Of a DNA stretch of 64,000 bases, positions 8,018-19,139 are shown in pieces; position 1 is the stretch's first letter, and every line of letters begins with the position of its first letter. This stretch comes from Palsa-504 sp963839095. Its GTDB lineage: Bacteria; Actinomycetota; Actinomycetes; Streptosporangiales; Streptosporangiaceae. The stretch covers positions 38,677 through 102,676 of the forward strand of contig CAWIUF010000008.1 of NCBI GenBank assembly GCA_963839095.1, written 5' to 3'. The translations under genes and the position numbers were made by a program. Under the pieces are notes generated by a model, which was not told where the DNA came from, searched no databases, and was given only the letters and a program-made list of their open reading frames with translations.

Positions 8018-9457
8018 TCAGGCGAGGTGGACGTAGTCGTAGTCGAACGGCTGGCCGTTGATGCCGTTGCGCGGCGGTGCGATCCATGCGGCAATCTTGC
8101 CGCGCTCGTGCACCGGCCGCATCAGCGACCGGACGTAGGTCTTGTCGACCGCGCTGGGCAGCCACTCGTCCTGGCGGCGCTGCCACTCCGGCGCGGAGAG
8201 CTGCTCGCCGTCCGGTGTCGCCTCGATCCCGGCGAACGCGCCGACCTTGCGGTTGAAGGCGGCGTGCGGCAGCTTGAGCCGCTGCTGCACGCCGCCGTCG
8301 GCCAGGATGCGGTTCCAGCGCTTGACGCCGCCCTGGCAGTCGGCGATGTACTCGCGCCGCAGGTCGGTGTTCAGGCCGACCAGCGCGGAGACCTCGGTCT
8401 GCCCGATTCGCGCGCCCTCGCCGTCGAGCGCGTCCACCATGATCGAGTCGCTGCCCAGCTTGTGGTCGTCCTTGCGCCGGTCCTCCATCCACCGGCCCTT
8501 GATCCCGGCGGTGTAGTAGTTGGCCACGTTCGTGGAGGTCTCGCCGCCGAACAGGTCGAGCGAGACCGAGTAGTGGAAGTTCAGGTACTTCTGGATCACC
8601 GGCAGCGGGATCGCGCCGAGGCCGCCCACGTCGGCGGTGTCGTGCTCGCGCATCACCTCGACGGTGCGCTGCACCACCCGGTCCACGCCGGTGGTGCCCA
8701 CCATCATGTGGTGCGCTTCCTCCTTGAGCATGAACTCGCAGGTCCGCGACAGCGGGTCGAACGCCGATTCCTTGAGCGTGCCGAGCTGGTACTTGCCGTC
8801 CCGGTCGGTGAAGTAGGTGAACATGTAGAACGAGAGCCAGTCCGGGGTCTCCTCGTTGAAGGCGCCCAGGATGCGCGGCGAGTCCTCGCTGCCGGAGTTG
8901 CGGTGCAGCAGTTCCTCGGCCTCCTCGCGGCCCTCCCGGCCGAAGTAGGCGTGCAGCAGGTAGACCATCGCCCACAGGTGCCGCCCCTCCTCGACGTTGA
9001 CCTGGAACAGGTTGCGCAGGTCGTACAGGCTCGGCGCGGTGGCGCCCAGGTTGCGCTGCTGCTCCACCGAGGCGGGCTCGGTGTCGCCCTGGATCACGAT
9101 CAGCCGCTGCAGCTCGGCCCGGTACTCCCCCGGCACCTTGTCCCACACCGGCTCGCCCTTGTGCTCGCCGAACCCGACCGTGCGGCCCGGGTCCCGCTCG
9201 GCCAGGAAGATCCCCCAGCGGTACTCCGGCATCGGCACGTGGCCGAACTGCGCCCAGCCGTCCCGGCCGACGTTGACCGCGGTGCGCAGGTAGACGTCCT
9301 GGGTCGGCAGCGTCGGTCCCATCGTCTGCCACCAGGTGAGGAAGTTCGGCTGCCAGGACTCCAGGGCCCGCTGCAGCCGCCGGTCCTCGTGCAGCGCGAC
9401 GTTGTTCGGGATCTTCTCGCCGTAGTCGGCGGTCGCTCCGTGATTGCTGGCTGGCAT
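8018..9457 (-). CDS. boxB: Benzoyl-CoA 2,3-epoxidase subunit BoxB
   Basis: BoxB is the di-iron oxygenase that epoxidises benzoyl-CoA at C2-C3. The 479-residue product is full length and unbroken. Iron ligands appear in the helix VEEGRHLWAMVYLLHAY (residue about 175) and in FMLKEEAHHMMVG (about 245), the two E/ExxH sites expected. The family hallmarks YTAGIKGRWMEDRRKDDHKL and NGINGQPFDYDYVHLA are near and at the C-terminus. The gene lies five bases after boxC. The reductase partner BoxA, normally needed to supply electrons, is not in this window. Confidence 0.93.
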   Translation of the reverse strand: MPASNHGATADYGEKIPNNVALHEDRRLQRALESWQPNFLTWWQTMGPTLPTQDVYLRTAVNVGRDGWAQFGHVPMPEYRWGIFLAERDPGRTVGFGEHKGEPVWDKVPGEYRAELQRLIVIQGDTEPASVEQQRNLGATAPSLYDLRNLFQVNVEEGRHLWAMVYLLHAYFGREGREEAEELLHRNSGSEDSPRILGAFNEETPDWLSFYMFTYFTDRDGKYQLGTLKESAFDPLSRTCEFMLKEEAHHMMVGTTGVDRVVQRTVEVMREHDTADVGGLGAIPLPVIQKYLNFHYSVSLDLFGGETSTNVANYYTAGIKGRWMEDRRKDDHKLGSDSIMVDALDGEGARIGQTEVSALVGLNTDLRREYIADCQGGVKRWNRILADGGVQQRLKLPHAAFNRKVGAFAGIEATPDGEQLSAPEWQRRQDEWLPSAVDKTYVRSLMRPVHERGKIAAWIAPPRNGINGQPFDYDYVHLA

Positions 9458-9462
9458 GGCGC

Positions 9463-11178
<1,716 letters not shown>

Positions 11179-11204
11179 GGCCGGTTCCTTCCTGCCGATG
11201 CTCA

Positions 11205-11247
11205 ATACTCTACAAATCTTGAGTTGAACGTCAAGAGTTCGTAGTAT
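11205..11247. promoter_or_regulatory. Palindromic operator between boxC and the PaaX gene
   Basis: Nested inverted repeats share one centre: TCTTGA (11217-11222) with TCAAGA (11231-11236), CTAC (11210-11213) with GTAG (11241-11244), and flanking ATAC/GTAT. The site lies in the only gap between divergent boxC and the PaaX-family gene. It is the likely binding site of that regulator. Confidence 0.7.
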
Positions 11248-11257
11248 TTAGTTTGCC

Positions 11258-12091
11258 ATGACCGACACCGAGCAGCCCGCCCTCCTGCGGCGCCACGCCG
11301 CGGGCGCGGACAGCGCCCGCAGCGTGCTGTTCACCGTGCTCGGCGAGCTGGTCCTGCCGACCGGCGGGGAGGCCTGGACGTCGGCGTTCATCGACGTGTT
11401 CGGCCGGCTGGGCGTCGAGGAGAAGGCGGCCAGGCAGGCGCTGATGCGCACCGCCGCCGACGGCTGGCTGAGCCCGGAGCGGATCGGGCGGCGGACCCGG
11501 TGGCGGCTCACCCCGGCCGCCGAGCGGCTGCTGCGGGACGGCACCGAGCGCATCTTCGGCTTCACCGCGGCCGCCGCGGACTGGGACGGCCGCTGGACCG
11601 TCGTGATCGCGCGCGCGCCGGAGACCGAGCGCGCCGCCCGGCACGTGCTCAGGACACGGCTGCGCTGGGCCGGATTCGGCAGCGTGATGCCCGGGGTCTG
11701 GGTCAGCCCGCGCAGCGACCGCGGCGGCGAGGTGCTCCAGATCCTCGCCGAGGCAGGCCTGCCGGACGGCTACCTGTTCACGGCCGAGTACCAGGGCGGC
11801 AGCACGCTGGCCGCGATGGTCGGCAGCGCCTGGGACCTGGACGAGCTGACCCGGGAGTACGACGAGTTCATCGCGGCGTTCGGCGGTGACGTCACGCCCG
11901 ACCCGCTCGTCCGCGTCATCGACCTCGTGCACGCCTGGCGCCGGTTCCCGTGGATCGACCCCGGCCTGCCGGCCCAGTTCCTGCCCGCGCCGTGGGCCGG
12001 CGCCACGGCCGCCGCCCTGTTCGCCCGCCTGCACGCCGAGTGGGCGGGCGCGGCCCTGGCCGCGTGGAAGCAACTGCCGGCCCGGGCGTGA
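11258..12091 (+). CDS. PaaX family transcriptional regulator
   Basis: PaaX proteins are repressors that are relieved by aryl-CoA thioesters such as phenylacetyl-CoA. The 277-residue product has the N-terminal winged helix (SVLFTVLGELVLPTGGEAWTSA; VEEKAARQALMRTAADGWL), the central Cas2-like PaaX domain (RWTVVIARAPETERAARHVLR, WAGFGSVMPGVWVSP) and the C-terminal WRRFPWIDPGLPAQFLPAPW box, in the usual order. It is divergent from boxC across a palindromic site. Inference: it represses the box operon and responds to benzoyl-CoA. Length and frame are normal. Confidence 0.9.
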   Translation: MTDTEQPALLRRHAAGADSARSVLFTVLGELVLPTGGEAWTSAFIDVFGRLGVEEKAARQALMRTAADGWLSPERIGRRTRWRLTPAAERLLRDGTERIFGFTAAAADWDGRWTVVIARAPETERAARHVLRTRLRWAGFGSVMPGVWVSPRSDRGGEVLQILAEAGLPDGYLFTAEYQGGSTLAAMVGSAWDLDELTREYDEFIAAFGGDVTPDPLVRVIDLVHAWRRFPWIDPGLPAQFLPAPWAGATAAALFARLHAEWAGAALAAWKQLPARA

Positions 12092-12104
12092 CCGGGCGCG
12101 GAAC

Positions 12105-12460
12105 TCAGTAGCGCTCGACCAGGTGAGCGCGGCTGGCCGGAAGCTCGTACGGGTCGGGCCAGAAGTCGGTGATCCGCGCGATCTTGCCGTCGTCGTCGAG
12201 GTCGAAGAAGCACAGGCCGGGCTGGGGGCCCCGCCGATGCTGATGAGGTCCTGTTCGGCCAGCACCGCGCGCGTGATCCGCTCGCCGTTGACGTAGGTCC
12301 CGAGGTGGCTGCCCACGTCGGTGATCTCGAAACTGCCGTCCGGGCGGCGGCGCAGCGCCGCGTGCTGCCGGGAGACCTGGAGATCCGCCAGCACGATGTC
12401 GTTGTCCGGGTGCCGCCCGATCCGGGTCGTGTCAGCCGACAGAGGATACGCATCCGTCAT
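12105..12460 (-). CDS. FHA-domain protein with SnoaL-like tail (odd junction)
   Basis: The first 77 residues are a forkhead-associated domain, which binds phosphothreonine peptides: TRIGRHPDNDIVL (Gly-Arg pair), VSRQHAALRRRPDG (Ser-Arg-x-His) and DVGSHLGTYVNGERI are all present. The frame breaks near 12228. The continuation, FFDLDDDGKIARITDFWPDP then ELPASRAHLVERY and stop, is not FHA but is the typical C-terminus of SnoaL/NTF2-like proteins. Only the last third of such a domain is present. This may be a deletion joining two genes, an assembly join, or a real short fusion. It is convergent with the PaaX gene. Confidence 0.65.
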
Positions 12461-12510
12461 AGGGCGATCCTAGGCGGCTGTGTTCAGCGCGCCCCGCGCG
12501 AACCTGACGC

Positions 12511-13641
12511 TCAGTGCAGGCTTTCGCGCAGCGCGGCCACCCGCTGGGCGGCGGCATGGAAGCCGCCCGCGCCGAGCTTGCCGCTGCCCAGCGCGCCGGC
12601 CAGGGCGGTGACCACGGACTGGCCCTGCGACACCTCCCGGGCCGAGCACAGCAGCAGGTCCATCCCGGCCCCGGCCGCGAGCACGGCGCGCTGCGCGTAG
12701 CTCCCGAACGCGGCCAGCGCACCCGCCTCGATGGCGTCGGTGATCGTCACGCCCCGGTAGCCGAGGCGGCCGCGCAGCTCGCCCTGGATCACCGCCGGCG
12801 ACAGCCCGGCCGGCCGCCTGGCGTCCAGCGCCGGGTAGATCGCCCAGGACGCCATGACGAGCTTGACCCCGGCGGCGATGGCGGCCGGGTAGGGCGCTTC
12901 GTCCCGGGCCCGCAGGCCGGACAGGGACTCGGTGAGGGTGACCCGGCCGGTGTCGGTGTTCTGCGCCGCGGTGGCCGTCCCCAGGCCCGGGAAGTGCTTG
13001 GCCGTGGCCGCCACGCCGGCCCGCTGCTGGGCGGTGATGAAGGCCTTCCCGCAGGCGGTCACGGTCGCCGGGTGGCTGCTGTAGGAACGCTGGAACTGAT
13101 CGGTGAAGTCGCCGGGCGCGTGGTAGACGTCGAGGACGGGCGCCAGGTTGACGTTCATGCCCACGCCCGCCAGGTTCCGGCCCGCGCTGGTGCCGGCCGA
13201 GCTCGCCGCCGCGGCCGGGTGCGCGGCCGCGCCGACCTGCTTCTCCGACGGCACCGGCGCCCCGGGCAGCCGCCGGACCAGGCCGCCCTCCTGGTCCGTC
13301 ATCAGCAGCAGCGGCGCCGTCACCGGGCTGCTCCGCTGGGCCTGGCGCAGCTGCCTGATCACCGACGCGATCTGGGTCTCGTTCGAGATGTTCTCGCCGA
13401 AGAAGATCACCCCGGCGGCCTGGCCCGCCCTGATCTGCTGGAGCAGGGCGGACGGCACGGTCAGCCCGGGATAGGAGAAGATCACCCGCTGGCCGGCCAG
13501 CTGCCGTGGCGTCAGCGCCGGCTGCGACTGCCCGGTCCGCGTCAGCGCGGTCCGGGCGCAGGCGCCGACCAGCGGCAGCGCCCCCAGGCCGAACATCGTC
13601 CTGACCGCGTCACGCCGGTCCATGTCCGTATCGTTGTCCAT
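12511..13641 (-). CDS. Glycoside hydrolase family 3, NagZ-like lipoprotein
   Basis: GH3 beta-N-acetylhexosaminidases remove GlcNAc from cell-wall fragments. The N-terminus MDRRDAVRTMFGLGALPLVGAC has twin Arg, a hydrophobic core and a lipobox-like VGAC, so export and lipid anchoring are likely. The catalytic domain shows LLMTDQEGGLVRRLPG, the family signature KHFPGLGTA and VTITDAIEAGAL with the nucleophile Asp. The 376-residue frame is intact. I take ATG 13641 (MDNDTDMDRR); a longer frame from 13812 is less likely. Stands alone; role in wall recycling or in scavenging is inferred from family. Confidence 0.87.
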   Translation of the reverse strand: MDNDTDMDRRDAVRTMFGLGALPLVGACARTALTRTGQSQPALTPRQLAGQRVIFSYPGLTVPSALLQQIRAGQAAGVIFFGENISNETQIASVIRQLRQAQRSSPVTAPLLLMTDQEGGLVRRLPGAPVPSEKQVGAAAHPAAAASSAGTSAGRNLAGVGMNVNLAPVLDVYHAPGDFTDQFQRSYSSHPATVTACGKAFITAQQRAGVAATAKHFPGLGTATAAQNTDTGRVTLTESLSGLRARDEAPYPAAIAAGVKLVMASWAIYPALDARRPAGLSPAVIQGELRGRLGYRGVTITDAIEAGALAAFGSYAQRAVLAAGAGMDLLLCSAREVSQGQSVVTALAGALGSGKLGAGGFHAAAQRVAALRESLH

Positions 13642-14027
13642 CGACCCCCCGGCCGATCCTGCCCGTCGGAGGGACCATTCAAGCAGGCGATCCGCCATCG
13701 GCGACGGCGAACGCGCGAAGCACGGCCAGGGCGGGACCAGCTCGGGCTCCTCCACCCTCCTGGGCGGTCTCTCCCGAAACCGGCCGGCCCGGCCACGGAA
13801 AATCAAGATCATTCATCCCGAACGACCCCGGTCCCCGCCCCGGCACCACCACTCGCACTCGCCACACCAACCTCATCGACCACTATTTCGATAATCTGCC
13901 AGTGTCAGCGTTTCATGCCCGACAATGTCGTACCCGCGCGATAGGGTCGAACTCAGAGGCTAGAGACCTGCCCGGACAGGGAGACAACCGCCAGGACCAG
14001 CCCAGCACCGCGAGCCCCGGAACGGAG
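13642..14027. other. Intergenic region upstream of GH3 and HNH genes
   Basis: Divergent promoter region of about 385 bases. The segment 13795-13935 is relatively poor in G and contains AATCAAGATCATTC and TTTCGATAATCTG, which are AT-rich for this genome. I see no convincing promoter pair, RNA gene or conserved small ORF. Confidence 0.4.
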
Positions 14028-15633
14028 GTGACCCCGCATGAGCACTGCTCCCTGCCTTCGCCAGCGCGGCTCGAGGCGCTGGAGGTGGTGCGGGCCGGGT
14101 TGCGGTTCGTGGCGATGGCGGACGCCGCCCAGATGACGGCGGCGGAGCGGGCGGCGTGCCTGCGGGGCCTGGAGCAGGCCGACGCGGTGGCGACGGCGGC
14201 GCGGACCTCGGTGCTGGGGGCGTTCGGTGCCGGGCAGGACTACGCCGATGACGGGGATTACAGCCCGTTCTCGTGGCTGCTGCACCGGACCCAGGTCACC
14301 CGGGGCACCGCCGCGGATCACACCGGGTGGGTCAGGCGCGCCGCGGCGCACCCCGGCGGTGCAGGCCGCGCTGGCCGCCGAGGCGATCACCACGTCCTAC
14401 GCGCGGGAGATCTGCCGGTGGACCGGCAGGCTGCCCGACGACGCCCGGGCGGCGGCGGATGAGATCCTGCTCGCCGCCGCGGCGGCCGGGCCTGGAGCTG
14501 GCGGACCTGGCCGGGCTGGCCGCGGAGATGTACGAGAAATCCCGCCAGGACAAGCCCGGCACCGGCGACGACGACGGGACCCGGGCGCGGCGTTCGATGA
14601 CCGGGCCGTGAACCTCGCCACCACCCTCGGCGGCGCCGGGGTCATCCACGGGGACCTGACCCCCGAGTGCGCCGAGTTCGTGCAGACCGTGCTGGACGCC
14701 CTGTCCGCCCCGGCCGGCGCCGAGGATGACCGCACTCATGAGCAGCGGTACCACGACGCCCTCCAGGAAGCCATGCGGCGGCTCCTCGCCGCCGGGCTGC
14801 TCCCCGAACGGTCCGGGCAGCCGGTCAAGGTATGGGCGCACATCTCCCTGGCCGACCTGATGCTCATCGAGGGCAGCTCCGCCCTGCTGGAGGAATGGAC
14901 CCAGAACCTGCGCGCGCCGTGGGCCGGGCACCGCGCCACGGCCGCCGAGAGCGGCGGCCACCAGGGCCTGTGGCTGGACGGCGACGCCGCCGAGGCGATC
15001 GCCTGCGACGCGGCCATCACCCCGGTCGTGACCGGGGACGTGAACCCGGACGCGTTCGATGACCTGATCCGGCTCTGCGTCCAGCTCGACAGGCTCCGCC
15101 ACGGCACGGCATCACGCAGACCGGCACGCGGGACCGGAGACGGCACGGAGGCAGCGACCCTGGAGGTCCCCGCCGCGTTCGGCGGCGGCCGGTCCCGCGA
15201 AGCCCTCGAGCAGGCCGTCATCGGCAAGGCCGTCGAGCTGCTGTCCGGGCCCGGCGGGCTCGCGTCGTTCCTGCGCCGCAGGCTGCTCGGGGCGCGGCTG
15301 GGCGGGGACAGCCTGCCGCTGGACATCGGCTACAGCGAGACCGTCCCGGCCGGGATCCGGAACGCGGTCCGGCTCCGCGGCGGGCACTGCGAATGGGCCG
15401 GCGGCTGCAGCCAGCCCGCCGGCGCCTGCCAGGTCCACCACACCAAGCACAAGGCCAACGGCGGCAAGACCAGCCTCAACGACTGCGTGCTCCTGTGCCA
15501 CTACCACCACCAGGTCATGATCCACCGCCTCGGCTGGACCCTCGTCGTGAACCCGGACGGGACCACGACCGCCTGGAACAAGGACAAGACCAAGGTCCTG
15601 CACAGCCACGGGCCACCAGCCCGCGCCGGGTAA
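14028..15633 (+). CDS. DUF222/HNH endonuclease (13E12 repeat family)
   Basis: These proteins are very common in actinomycetes and often lie in repeated, possibly mobile, elements. The N-terminal DUF222 helices are seen (RLEALEVVRAGLRFVAMADA; AERAACLRGLEQADAVATAA). The C-terminal HNH nuclease is complete, with zinc-type Cys residues: GGHCEWAGGCSQPAGACQVH, then the HH-NGGKTSLNDCVLLCHYHH region. Three frame breaks (about 14340, 14488 and 14590) interrupt the middle. The start is uncertain: GTG 14028 is in frame, whereas ATG 14038 has the better GGAGG spacing but is out of frame. A very long inverted repeat follows the gene. Activity and mobility are unproven. Confidence 0.8.
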
Positions 15634-15653
15634 GCCCTGGCCGGATAACGCGT

Positions 15654-15711
15654 ACAGCACCGGATGAGCACGGGCCTCGAGGAGGAGGCCTTGGTGCTCA
15701 TCCGGTGCTGT
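15654..15711. terminator. Long bidirectional hairpin, 18-bp perfect arms
   Basis: ACAGCACCGGATGAGCAC (15654-15671) pairs perfectly with 15694-15711. The loop holds a second stem, GGCCTC (15673-15678) with GAGGCC (15685-15690). It lies between the convergent HNH and MFS genes, so a two-way terminator is the simple reading. An end structure of a 13E12-type element is the alternative. Confidence 0.65.
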
Positions 15712-15726
15712 CCTGCGTCTGGTTAC

Positions 15727-17197
15727 CTAGTCAGCGCATCCGGCGAGTTCCAGCTCCGGCTCCGGGCTGCGGGTCGCCTCGGCGGGGGCTTGCGGGGCGG
15801 GGGCGGGGCGGAGCACGGTGGCGGCGACCGCGATGGCCGCGATGACCAGGCCGAAGGCGATCCAGAAGGCCAGGTGGTAGCCCTCGGTCAGGGCGACCGC
15901 GGGCGGGCGGTGCTGCGCCAGCAGGGCGTTGGTCCGGGAAGCGGACACGGTGGCCAGCACGGCGAGCCCGATCGCGCCGCCGACCTGGGCCGTGGTGTTC
16001 ACCAGGCCGGAGGCCAGGCCGGCGTCCTGCGGCGTGGCACTGGACATGGCCAGCGTCATCAGCGCCGGGAAGCACAGGCCGGCGCCGGTGCCCATCAGGA
16101 ACATGACCGGGAAGATGTGGCTCAGGTAGCTCGCGCCGGCGGCCGGGATCATCGCGAACAGGGCCAGGCCGGCGGCGATCAGCGCGAGACCGGGGAACAG
16201 CAGCTTGCGGGCGCCGAAGCGCATGACCAGCCGGTCGGTGTAGCGCATCGACAGGGCGCCCATGACGACCGCGACGGGCAGGAAGGCCAGGCCGATCTGC
16301 AGCGGGTCGTAGCCGAGGATCTGCCGCAGGTACAGCGAGCCGAGGAAGAAGATCCCGAACATGCCCGCCGTCCCGAGCACCTGGACCAGGTTCGCGCCGG
16401 TCACCGTGCGGGAGGAGAAGATCCGCAGCGGCATCAGGGGGTGCCGGGCGGTCTTCTGCCGGACGATGAACCCGCCGAGAAGCGCCAGCGCGCCGGCTCC
16501 CATGAGCAGGGTCTTGGCCGCCAGCCAGCCCTCCTGGGCAGCGGGGTCGACGATGGTGAACACGGCGAGCATCATCGCGCCGGTGATCAGGAGCGCGCCC
16601 GGCACGTCGGCGCCCGCGCGGTATCCGGCGCCGCGGTCACGGTCGATGAAGCGCAGGGCCGCGATGGCGGTGGCCGCGCCGACCGGCAGGTTCACGAAGA
16701 AGATCCAGTGCCAGTTCAGCACCTGGGTCAGGACGCCGCCGGCCAGCAGGCCGACCGCCGCGCCGGCCGAGGCGACGAAGGCGAACGTGCCGATCGCCTT
16801 GGCCTGCTCCCGGGGCTCGGGGAACATGGTCACGATCATGCCGAGGATCACCGCGGAGGTGAGCGCGCCGCCCATCCCCTGCAGGAACCGCGCCGCGATC
16901 AGCATCTCCTTGTTCGCCGCCAGCCCGCACAGCAGGGAGGCGACGGTGAAGACGGCCAGGCCGGCCGAGGAACACGTTCCGGCGGCCGGCCAGGTCACCG
17001 AGCCTCCCGGCCAGCAGCAGCAGCCCGGCGAAGGCGATCAGGTAGGCGTTCACCACCCAGGCCAGGCCCGCCTGGGAAAAGCCCAGGTCAGCCTGGATTG
17101 ACGGCAACGCCACGTTCACGATCGTCATGTCCAGGACGATCATCAGCATCCCGGTGCACAGCACCACCAGGGCGATCCAGCGATTACGGTCACGCAC
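15727..17197 (-). CDS. MFS drug exporter, DHA2 (EmrB/QacA) family
   Basis: A 14-helix proton antiporter, probably exporting toxic compounds. It begins RWIALVVLCTGMLMIVLDMT, with the DHA2 motif VNVALPSIQADLG, then LAGRLGDLAGRR (motif A). Motif C-like sequence follows in FVASAGAAVGLLAGGVLTQ. The frame breaks near 16985; the rest is intact, about 485 residues. The MerR-family gene lies 62 bases upstream on the same strand, which suggests control of this exporter by that regulator. Confidence 0.87.
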
Positions 17198-17259
17198 CGG
17201 ATTTCTCCTTTCCCAGCCCTTTGTCGTTCACAGGAAAAGACGAGACCGGAAACGGGAAA

Positions 17260-17685
17260 TCATCGGCGGCCGGGAGCCTCGGGCAGGGCGGGTTCGTCGA
17301 ACAGCGGGCACTGGTCCAGGCTCGGGCATTCGCACCGGCTGGCGCTCTCCAGCCAGCCGCGGACGATCTCGGTGCGGGCGATCAGCGCGGTGATCTCCGG
17401 CAGTTTCCTGGCGGCCAGGTCGCGGAGCCGCTCGGTCGCGTCCTGGTCGCCGGGGGAAGCGGACAGCAGGGCCCCGATCTCGTCGAGGGTCAGGCCCGCT
17501 CGCTGCCCGGTCTCGATCACCGCGAGCGTGCGCACGGTGTCCGGGCCGTAGACGCGCCGTCCGCTGACCCGGCGCGCCGGGGGCAGCAGGCCGATCTGCT
17601 CGTAGTAGCGGATCGAGGACGGCCGCCTGCCCGTCAGCGCGGCGACGGCACCGATGGTCATGGCCTGTTCCCGGTTTGACATCAA
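17260..17685 (-). CDS. MerR family regulator with C-terminal cysteines
   Basis: MerR proteins twist promoter DNA on binding metal, oxidant or drug. The helix-turn-helix TIGAVAALTGRRPSSIRYYEQIGLL is typical. The C-terminus carries CECPSLDQCPLF, a Cys cluster at the position where metal-responsive MerR members bind ligand, so a soft metal or thiol-active signal is likely. Start may be the MTIGAVA methionine (17661) rather than the first. It is divergent from a small CCPW protein gene of a type often found beside such regulators, and upstream of a DHA2 exporter. Confidence 0.85.
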   Translation of the reverse strand: MMSNREQAMTIGAVAALTGRRPSSIRYYEQIGLLPPARRVSGRRVYGPDTVRTLAVIETGQRAGLTLDEIGALLSASPGDQDATERLRDLAARKLPEITALIARTEIVRGWLESASRCECPSLDQCPLFDEPALPEAPGRR

Positions 17686-17741
17686 GCCGACTTTAACAAC
17701 GACGCTGGCTGATGTTGATCCCCGTTCCCCGGAGGTATCCC

Positions 17742-18065
17742 ATGACCGAGCACCGCGCGACGCCGGACGTCCCGGTCGCCTGCGCTCTCACCCCGGCCGG
17801 CCTGGCCGGCCAGGCCCGTCGCTGGCAGCGGCTGCTCAGCCGGGCGCTGACCGCGCGGACGGAAACCGCCGACGGGCTCTGCCTGTCGTTCCTGCCCGAG
17901 GCCGAGGACGAGCTGCGGGCCCTCGCCGCGGTCGAGGCCGGCTGCTGCCCCTGGGCCACGTGGCGGGTCGAGCGGGCGCCGGGCTCGGTCGTGCTGCGCG
18001 CCGGTTCCGCCGCCGCGGAAGGCGCGGCCGCGCTGCACGCCATGTTCCGGGCCGATCCGGGTTAG
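17742..18065 (+). CDS. Small Cys-containing protein, MerR-associated
   Basis: The 107-residue product starts at ATG 17742 behind GGAGG. It holds VACALTPAGLAGQARRWQRL, a middle ELRALAAVEAGCCPWATW and no membrane segment. The spaced Cys and the CC pair are kept in a group of small actinobacterial proteins coded beside MerR regulators. Their role is unknown; binding of a soft metal is only a guess from the cysteines and the divergent MerR gene. Overlaps the end of the convergent cNMP-domain gene by four bases. Confidence 0.7.
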   Translation: MTEHRATPDVPVACALTPAGLAGQARRWQRLLSRALTARTETADGLCLSFLPEAEDELRALAAVEAGCCPWATWRVERAPGSVVLRAGSAAAEGAAALHAMFRADPG

Positions 18066-18590
18066 GGCCGCCCGGTACCGCGGTCGTGGGTCTGCTTCTC
18101 GACCAGGTCCGGCACATTGGGGTGATCGGCGATGAACGCGGCATACCCGTCCGTCGTCATGACCAGCGCACGGACCTGGCTCACGGCGGTGACGCTGGCG
18201 GAGCGGACGTTTCCCGGCTCCGTGCCGCCCTCGCCGATCAGGTCACCCGGACCGCGTTCGGCGACGGTATGCTCCTGGCCGCCCTCCCGCACGGTCACCT
18301 TGGTCCAGCCGTCGCGGATGACGAAGACCTCGCCGGCCTGCTCGCCCTCGCGCATGAGGACCGTCCCCGGCGGCACCACCCGCAGGCGCGAAGCCGACGC
18401 GAAGTGCTGGCGCTCGGTGGGGCTCAGGACGCTCCAGAAGTTGACCGCGCCGGCGTCCCAGGCGGCGCGAGCCCGGCTCAGCGACCGGCCGGCATCGAAG
18501 CCCGGCATCGCGGCGGCCCGCCGCCGGCCCCGTTCGTGGAGCCAGTCCAGGACGTCCCCGGGCTCGCCGGGCGGGATTCCCTTATTCATC
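18062..18590 (-). CDS. Cyclic-nucleotide-binding domain protein
   Basis: A 176-residue protein with one Crp-type sensor domain: FWSVLSPTERQHFASASRL, PGTVLMREGEQAGEVFVIRDG, GPGDLIGEGG (phosphate-binding cassette). There is no DNA-binding helix-turn-helix after it, so it is a stand-alone sensor, perhaps acting by protein contact. Its ATG lies inside the end of the sigma factor gene (8-base overlap), so the two are translated together. That coupling suggests it tunes the sigma factor, possibly in response to a cyclic nucleotide; this is inference. Confidence 0.82.
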
Positions 18591-19115
18591 GTGCGCCCCC
18601 TCCCAGTCGCGCGGGACTGTCCGCGACAGTCGTTTCCGCGCGTCACTGATATGGCTGCGAACTGTGCTTACCTTGATGCCGAGCCTGGTCGCGATGTCCT
18701 GGTACTCCCAGCCCGCAGCCCAGAGCAGGACCACGTCCCGCTGCATGCCCGGCAATTCGCCGATGGCCTTCCAGGTCAGCCGCAGATCCTGCTTGGCCTG
18801 GAACTCGTCCTCGAACGAGGGCCCGCGGCCGGCCAGCTCGGCCGGGTCCGCATCGAGGTCTTCCCAGCGGCGGTGCGGTGACCGCAGGATCTGGAAAGCC
18901 TCGTTGAGCACCATCCGCATCAGGTACGCGCACTGCTCCGGCGCCGTGCCCAGGTGCCCGACCCGGTGCCAGGCCGACATGAGCCTGAAGCAGCCGCTCT
19001 GGACGGCATCCTCGGCGTCGGCGTGATGACCGAGCAGCCCGTAGGCCGCCCGGGCCAGGTCGGCATGAACCGAACGGATCAGCGCTTCTGCATCCCCGTA
19101 TGGTTCTTGCGGCAT
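18582..19115 (-). CDS. ECF-type RNA polymerase sigma factor
   Basis: The 177-residue product has region 2 (ALIRSVHADLARAAYGLLG, DAEDAVQSGCFRLMSAWHR) and region 4 (LPGMQRDVVLLWAAGWEYQD, IKVSTVRSHISDARKRL) with the recognition helix. No SnoaL or other C-terminal domain is fused. It is in a three-gene run with a one-helix membrane protein (24 bases before) and a cNMP-binding protein (overlap). No classical anti-sigma factor with a ZAS motif is seen; the small membrane protein might act in signalling. Confidence 0.88.
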   Translation of the reverse strand: MPQEPYGDAEALIRSVHADLARAAYGLLGHHADAEDAVQSGCFRLMSAWHRVGHLGTAPEQCAYLMRMVLNEAFQILRSPHRRWEDLDADPAELAGRGPSFEDEFQAKQDLRLTWKAIGELPGMQRDVVLLWAAGWEYQDIATRLGIKVSTVRSHISDARKRLSRTVPRDWEGAHDE

Positions 19116-19139
19116 GGCGGCTCGCTCGGCTCATCCGGC

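Noticed and set aside
17685..17741. MerR operator between the MerR and CCPW genes
   Set aside because: Partial inverse similarity (ATCAAGCC against GGCTGATGTTGAT) is too imperfect to call.
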